From contig CAMCNU010000007.1 in NCBI GenBank assembly GCA_945876385.1, forward strand, positions 1 through 64,000: 64,000 bases of DNA, written 5' to 3'. The notes beneath the pieces were generated by a model, which had not been told where the DNA came from, ran no database searches, and saw only the letters and a program-made list of their open reading frames with translations. Of the stretch, positions 60,752 to 64,000 are shown one piece after another; positions within the stretch are counted from its first letter, which is position 1, and each line of letters opens with the position of its first letter. The position numbers and the translations under genes are program-made. Origin of the DNA: an uncultured Veillonellaceae bacterium. GTDB lineage: Bacteria; Bacillota; Negativicutes; Veillonellales; Negativicoccaceae.

Positions 60752-61704
60752 TGAGACGGCCTGGAAGTTGGTGTGCCGTATGGCTGGCGGCGGTGCTGAT
60801 GTGTCTGGTCGCCTGCATGCCGCAGGAACGGGCGGCAACGGGCGGCTACACCGTTGTGGACGGTGCGGGACGGATGGTGACATTGACGCATGTACCGCAG
60901 CGAATTATTGCCAATACGACGAATCTCGAGGATTTGACGTTGGGCCTGGTCGGTCCGGCCCGCATGGCGGCGGTATCGGCCGATGCGGCGCGGGAGGATT
61001 CGCTCTGCCGGGATGCGGCGCGGGCGGTCGAGTCCCGCTGGGAAGGACGGCTCACGCCGGAATATATCATTGCGCGGCAACCGGATTTGCTTATCGTGCA
61101 GGACAGCGACGAGCATTTGCTGCATCTGCAGGAAGAATTGGGGATACCTGTCCTGGTGCTTCCCGTCGCGACAAATCGGGCGATGATTGTCGAGCGAATC
61201 CGCATTGTGGCGGCGGCAGTCAATGAATCGGCGCGCGGCGAGGAGATGGCGGCACGGATTGAAAACGGGGCGGCACGCATTGCCGCGCGCTTGGCTGATG
61301 TACCGCCGGAGAAACGTCCTGTGGGGCTTGCCTATTCGGTGCAGGGGGCGTTCGGCAGTCCCGACGGATTGGCGCATCATGTGCTGACCGATGCGGGCCT
61401 GCGCAACGGAGCGGCCATCGTCGGCCTCAAAAAAGGCGACCATTTGAGCAAGGAAGCGGTCGTGCGGGCGCACCCCGACTATTTCATCTTGCCGGAAGTG
61501 GCGTCCGTCAGTCATGGCAATCAGTCGGCGGACGAGCTCGCGGCGGCGCTTGCGGGCGACGGCGCCTATGCGGATCTTCCCGCCGTGCGGGAGGGACATA
61601 TCTTGCGTATCCCCGATGCGTATCGCTATTGTTCGTCGCATCATTACATCGACGGCGTCATCCTGTTACATGAAGCGGTCTACGGGCCGCTGCCGCAGGC
61701 ATAG
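60751..61704 (+). CDS. Iron-type ABC substrate-binding lipoprotein
   Basis: A 317-residue periplasmic binding protein of the PF01497 class. The signal ends with lipobox LVAC, Cys22. The mature chain begins YTVVDGAGRMVTLTHVPQRI, the standard start of this family, and has a long central helix and a closing VREGHILRIPDA. It follows the receptor with a one-base overlap, so both serve the same ligand. No permease or ATPase is adjacent; the importer could borrow those at 6709-8468 or be elsewhere. It differs clearly from the other binding protein at 5667. Confidence 0.88.
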   Translation: MRRPGSWCAVWLAAVLMCLVACMPQERAATGGYTVVDGAGRMVTLTHVPQRIIANTTNLEDLTLGLVGPARMAAVSADAAREDSLCRDAARAVESRWEGRLTPEYIIARQPDLLIVQDSDEHLLHLQEELGIPVLVLPVATNRAMIVERIRIVAAAVNESARGEEMAARIENGAARIAARLADVPPEKRPVGLAYSVQGAFGSPDGLAHHVLTDAGLRNGAAIVGLKKGDHLSKEAVVRAHPDYFILPEVASVSHGNQSADELAAALAGDGAYADLPAVREGHILRIPDAYRYCSSHHYIDGVILLHEAVYGPLPQA

Positions 61705-61715
61705 ATCGGCATCAT

Positions 61716-61750
61716 AAAAGGCTATGAATCATGGATTCATAGCCTTTTAA
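61716..61750. terminator. Bidirectional terminator after the binding-protein gene
   Basis: A perfect 15-bp stem (61716-61730 with 61734-61748) with a 3-base loop, AAAA on one side and TTTT on the other. Confidence 0.9.
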
Positions 61751-61798
61751 CGTGCGCGTGCCCGAAAGGGACAATCGTCCGTGTGTCGTGGGTGCGGT

Positions 61799-62494
61799 TT
61801 AGGGGAATAACGCCGTTCGGTCGATGGTGTGACCCGCCCACGCGGCGAGCGCCTGCGGTGTCATCTCGCCCGTATACGTCGGCAATGCGGCGATGACGGG
61901 GACACCGCTGCGGGCTTCCATCGCGGCGCGATTGCTCCGCTCCAAGATGGAGTCGGGATCGTCACAACCGTTCAGGATAATTCCCTTGACGGTTAATTGC
62001 TGCCCTTGGCAATAATAGACCGTCGTCAGCAGTCGATTAATCGCGCCGAGCCGATTGTCGCAGACAATCAACACGGGCAGTCGCAGTATTCGCCCCAAGT
62101 CGGCCACGGTAAGGTCGGGTGCCAGCGCAGTCGTGATGCCGCCGGCACCTTCGACCAAGACATCATCGAAGGTATCGGTCAGCCGACGGTATGCCTGCAC
62201 CAATGCATCCGCATCGACCGTCACCTCGCTCAGCCGTGCCGCCAAATCGGGTGCCAATGCGGGGACGAAGGCATACGGATTAATCAGCGGACGGTAGGAT
62301 TCGTCGAGGGATGCCATTTGCAACAAAAACGAGGCATCTTCCGCGATGATGCGGCCGTCCGTCTTGACGGCACCGCTGGCGACCGGCTTGAAGCCGACCG
62401 CGCGGCGACCGCATCCGGTGAGCATGGCCAGCAGTGTGCCGGTCACGAATGTTTTGCCGGCGTCCGTATCGGTGGCACTGATAAGGTAGTTCAT
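61799..62494 (-). CDS. bioD: Dethiobiotin synthetase
   Basis: BioD closes the ureido ring of dethiobiotin from DAPA, CO2 and ATP. The 231-residue protein has the P-loop TDTDAGKT (8-15), FKPVASGAV with the phosphate-binding Lys, and VEGAGGITTAL. The start lies just after bioY. The other biotin genes (bioA, bioB, bioF) are absent from the window, so the pathway is completed elsewhere or from imported intermediates. It is second in the bioY-bioD operon under the BirA-like operator. Confidence 0.93.
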   Translation of the reverse strand: MNYLISATDTDAGKTFVTGTLLAMLTGCGRRAVGFKPVASGAVKTDGRIIAEDASFLLQMASLDESYRPLINPYAFVPALAPDLAARLSEVTVDADALVQAYRRLTDTFDDVLVEGAGGITTALAPDLTVADLGRILRLPVLIVCDNRLGAINRLLTTVYYCQGQQLTVKGIILNGCDDPDSILERSNRAAMEARSGVPVIAALPTYTGEMTPQALAAWAGHTIDRTALFP

Positions 62495-62500
62495 CGGCGC

Positions 62501-63073
62501 TCACTCCTTCGTTTGAAATGCGATTTCACGATGTAACCTGGGGACGACCAGGAAACTGGCCAGACCGAAGAGCGTGACTTCGGCGGGCATCGGAATCAGA
62601 GAAGCGGACATAATCGCCCACAGCGGCAGGACTTCATTGAAGTAGATGTTGACGAGAAACCATTTGTAACCGATGCCGAACACATATACCGCACAGAAAC
62701 ACAGGAATGTCATCCAGAGGTATCGCTGCCAACCGCTTTGTTCGTGCCCGCGAACCAAGTACCCCGCCAGCCAAGCGGCCGCCATGTAGCCGAGCAGGTA
62801 GCCGAATGTCGGTTTCAGGATGTAGCCGAGGCCGCCGCCTTCGACGAATACGGGGACACCGAGCAGCCCGAGCAGGGTGTAGACGGCGACGACGCGCGCC
62901 CCGCGCCACGGTCCGAGCAGGTAACCCGACCAGAGGACAAAGAGCGGCCCCAAGTCAAAATAATCCATCCATACCAGCGGCAGACGAATGAAGGCACCGA
63001 TGGCAATCAGTGCCACGAGTACGGCCTCCTGTACCAACATGACGGTAGGATGTTGTGAATGTGACGGATACAT
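62501..63073 (-). CDS. bioY: Biotin transporter BioY
   Basis: BioY is the S component of the biotin ECF transporter. The 190-residue protein has six hydrophobic helices and the family pieces GPLFVLWSGYLLGPWRGARV, LLGLLGVPVFVEGGGLGYIL and KPTFGYLLGYMAAAW. I start at the ATG at 63073 behind AAGGGAGGGATTTT; a longer frame would run into the operator. It precedes bioD by 6 bases. The operator at 63094-63125 suggests BirA repression by biotin. No EcfA/T genes are near, so it acts alone or with a distant module. Confidence 0.92.
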   Translation of the reverse strand: MYPSHSQHPTVMLVQEAVLVALIAIGAFIRLPLVWMDYFDLGPLFVLWSGYLLGPWRGARVVAVYTLLGLLGVPVFVEGGGLGYILKPTFGYLLGYMAAAWLAGYLVRGHEQSGWQRYLWMTFLCFCAVYVFGIGYKWFLVNIYFNEVLPLWAIMSASLIPMPAEVTLFGLASFLVVPRLHREIAFQTKE

Positions 63074-63093
63074 AAAATCCCTCCCTTTTATTA

Positions 63094-63125
63094 TTGTAAA
63101 CATGATACAACTAATTGGGTAACAA
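63094..63125 (-). promoter_or_regulatory. BirA-type biotin operator
   Basis: TTGTAAAC (63094-63101) and GGTAACAA (63118-63125) are separated by 16 bases. Each half differs by one base from the Firmicutes/proteobacterial BirA half-site TTGTTAAC and its complement. It sits about 20 bases upstream of bioY. Confidence 0.75.
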
Positions 63126-63266
63126 ATCAAGAGAGGAATGTGGAGATGAGCTCGAGTATGTCGCGCGCTTTGTATGTATCGCGGTCATCGCGGCGGGTGT
63201 ACGACGTCGGATTTGCGCTGTCGTGCGGGTGGCGTACGTGTATGCAGTACAGAAAATCGACACACA

Positions 63267-63296
63267 AAACGAGCAACGGAAATCCGTTGCTCGTCG
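63267..63296 (-). terminator. Terminator of the fourth TonB receptor
   Basis: An 11-bp stem (63269-63279 with 63284-63294) is followed on the minus strand by TTTTG. It lies about 10 bases past the receptor stop. Confidence 0.8.
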
Positions 63297-63305
63297 GTGT
63301 GAAAA

Positions 63306-64000
63306 TCAGAATTCGTAGCGATACGACAAGAGGTAGTTAATCGGGGTGGAACGATAGTACGTGCCGGAGTGTGACACATTGTCTTCCCGGTCGAGCACAT
63401 TGTCGATACGCAGCGACAGGCTGTTTTGATCGTTAAACCGGTAGGTCGTGTTCCACGTCGTCAAGAGGTACGGCTTTTCCGGCGAGGAGTGATTGCTGGA
63501 CGGACTGCCGACACGGTCAGCGAGGTAGGCGGCCGTCAGTGTGCTGCTCCACGGTCCCTGCACGTAGGTCAAGGCGCCGTTGACTTGCCAGCGGCCGTAG
63601 CTGCGATCCCAGTACGGTTTTTTGGCTTTGGCCCCGTTGTCTTTGTAGAGCGGGTTGTTGTAGGAGATTCCGATGCGATACGACCAGGGGCCTTCCCCTT
63701 GGTACTTCATCGAGAGTTCCGCGCCGGTATTTTTGAATTCCGAATTGATGTACTGATAGCCTTGCAGAATACCGCCTTTTTTATCGAGCTCAACTTTGAT
63801 GTTGTCTTTGATGCGCGCGTGATAGACGGCGAATTGGTAGAGGTGGTCTTCGTGCACCTTTTTGTAGCCGATTTCGTAATTGATGCCTTTTTGCGGCTTC
63901 AAGCCCGGATTCGGTACGGCACTGCCCGATCGGCCGAAAATCTGACTGAAGGTCGGCATGATAAACGATTGCGAAACGTTGAGATACCAGTTTTCATCGG
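63306..64000 (-). CDS. TonB-dependent receptor, C-terminal part (cut by the window edge)
   Basis: The reading frame runs to the end of the window; the visible 231 residues are the last barrel strands. The segment DENWYLNVSQSFIMPTFSQI and the later NPGLKPQKGINYEIGYK are the usual barrel motif before the plug-proximal loops, and the chain ends LSYRYEF with the terminal aromatic. The last 12 strands include LRIDNVLDREDNVSHSGTYY, as in cobalamin and heme receptors. The upstream part, signal peptide and plug lie beyond position 64000. A full-length check needs the adjacent sequence. Confidence 0.9.
   Translation of the reverse strand, partial: DENWYLNVSQSFIMPTFSQIFGRSGSAVPNPGLKPQKGINYEIGYKKVHEDHLYQFAVYHARIKDNIKVELDKKGGILQGYQYINSEFKNTGAELSMKYQGEGPWSYRIGISYNNPLYKDNGAKAKKPYWDRSYGRWQVNGALTYVQGPWSSTLTAAYLADRVGSPSSNHSSPEKPYLLTTWNTTYRFNDQNSLSLRIDNVLDREDNVSHSGTYYRSTPINYLLSYRYEF

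Overview
The window looks like chromosomal DNA of a high-GC, double-membraned member of the Firmicutes, most likely a Negativicutes (Veillonellaceae-like) anaerobe. This is inferred from gene content and order; no rRNA or marker phylogeny was run. Firmicutes-type signs are the rpsF-ssb-rpsR operon, the RNase J / YybS-like / GdpP / L9 / Lon-like / DnaB order, a DUF951 protein, FloA-NfeD, a BirA-type biotin operator and small type I toxin-like peptides. An outer membrane is implied by four TonB-dependent receptors and by periplasmic proteins with Gram-negative style signal peptides. I found no transposase, integrase, phage module or CRISPR array.

Layout. 1-870: two tiny toxin-like genes of different families, a decayed toxin copy and tRNA-Ser(UGA). 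870-4530: CorA-type transporter, rpsF-ssb-rpsR, fumarase. 4.9-8.5 kb: an ECF S component, then an iron-type ABC importer whose binding protein converges on its ATPase and permease. 8.6-15.1 kb: a membrane protein of unknown function, a zinc-type ABC operon (alkaline phosphatase, DUF3299-like protein, ATPase, His-rich permease) and a secondary alcohol dehydrogenase. 15.3-19.8 kb: metallo-beta-lactamase-fold protein, two tandem DUF445 proteins, MscL, a cysteine hydrolase. 19.9-21.7 kb: a BtuB-like receptor. 22-32.7 kb: a long co-oriented housekeeping run (RNA decay, c-di-AMP turnover, ribosome, proteolysis, replication, uracil repair). 32.8-39.6 kb: secreted and membrane proteins, a TetR regulator beside a heavy-metal P-type ATPase, a DUF4198 protein and two alpha/beta hydrolases. 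39.8-45.8 kb: B12-dependent ribonucleotide reductase with NrdR boxes, rhodanese, and a secreted protein-NfeD-FloA operon. 45.9-56.3 kb: a lone CobN-like chelatase, MscS, a possible YezG-like protein, single-chain PurL and two small membrane proteins. 56.4-64 kb: two divergent TonB receptors with a binding protein, bioD-bioY under a BirA operator, and the end of a fourth receptor.

The recurring theme is metal, tetrapyrrole and vitamin acquisition across an outer membrane: TonB receptors, two iron-type binding proteins, ABC importers, a CobN-like chelatase, a B12-requiring RNR, biotin uptake, and zinc-type and heavy-metal transporters. The regulatory sites I can read (Fur-like, NrdR-like, BirA-like, TetR-type palindromes) fit that theme. 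The points I would check first are the lone CobN-like protein, the His-repeat ABC operon with its DUF3299-like partner, the secreted protein-NfeD-FloA operon behind a perfect palindrome, and the toxin gene whose ribosome-site hairpin also reads as a terminator on the other strand.
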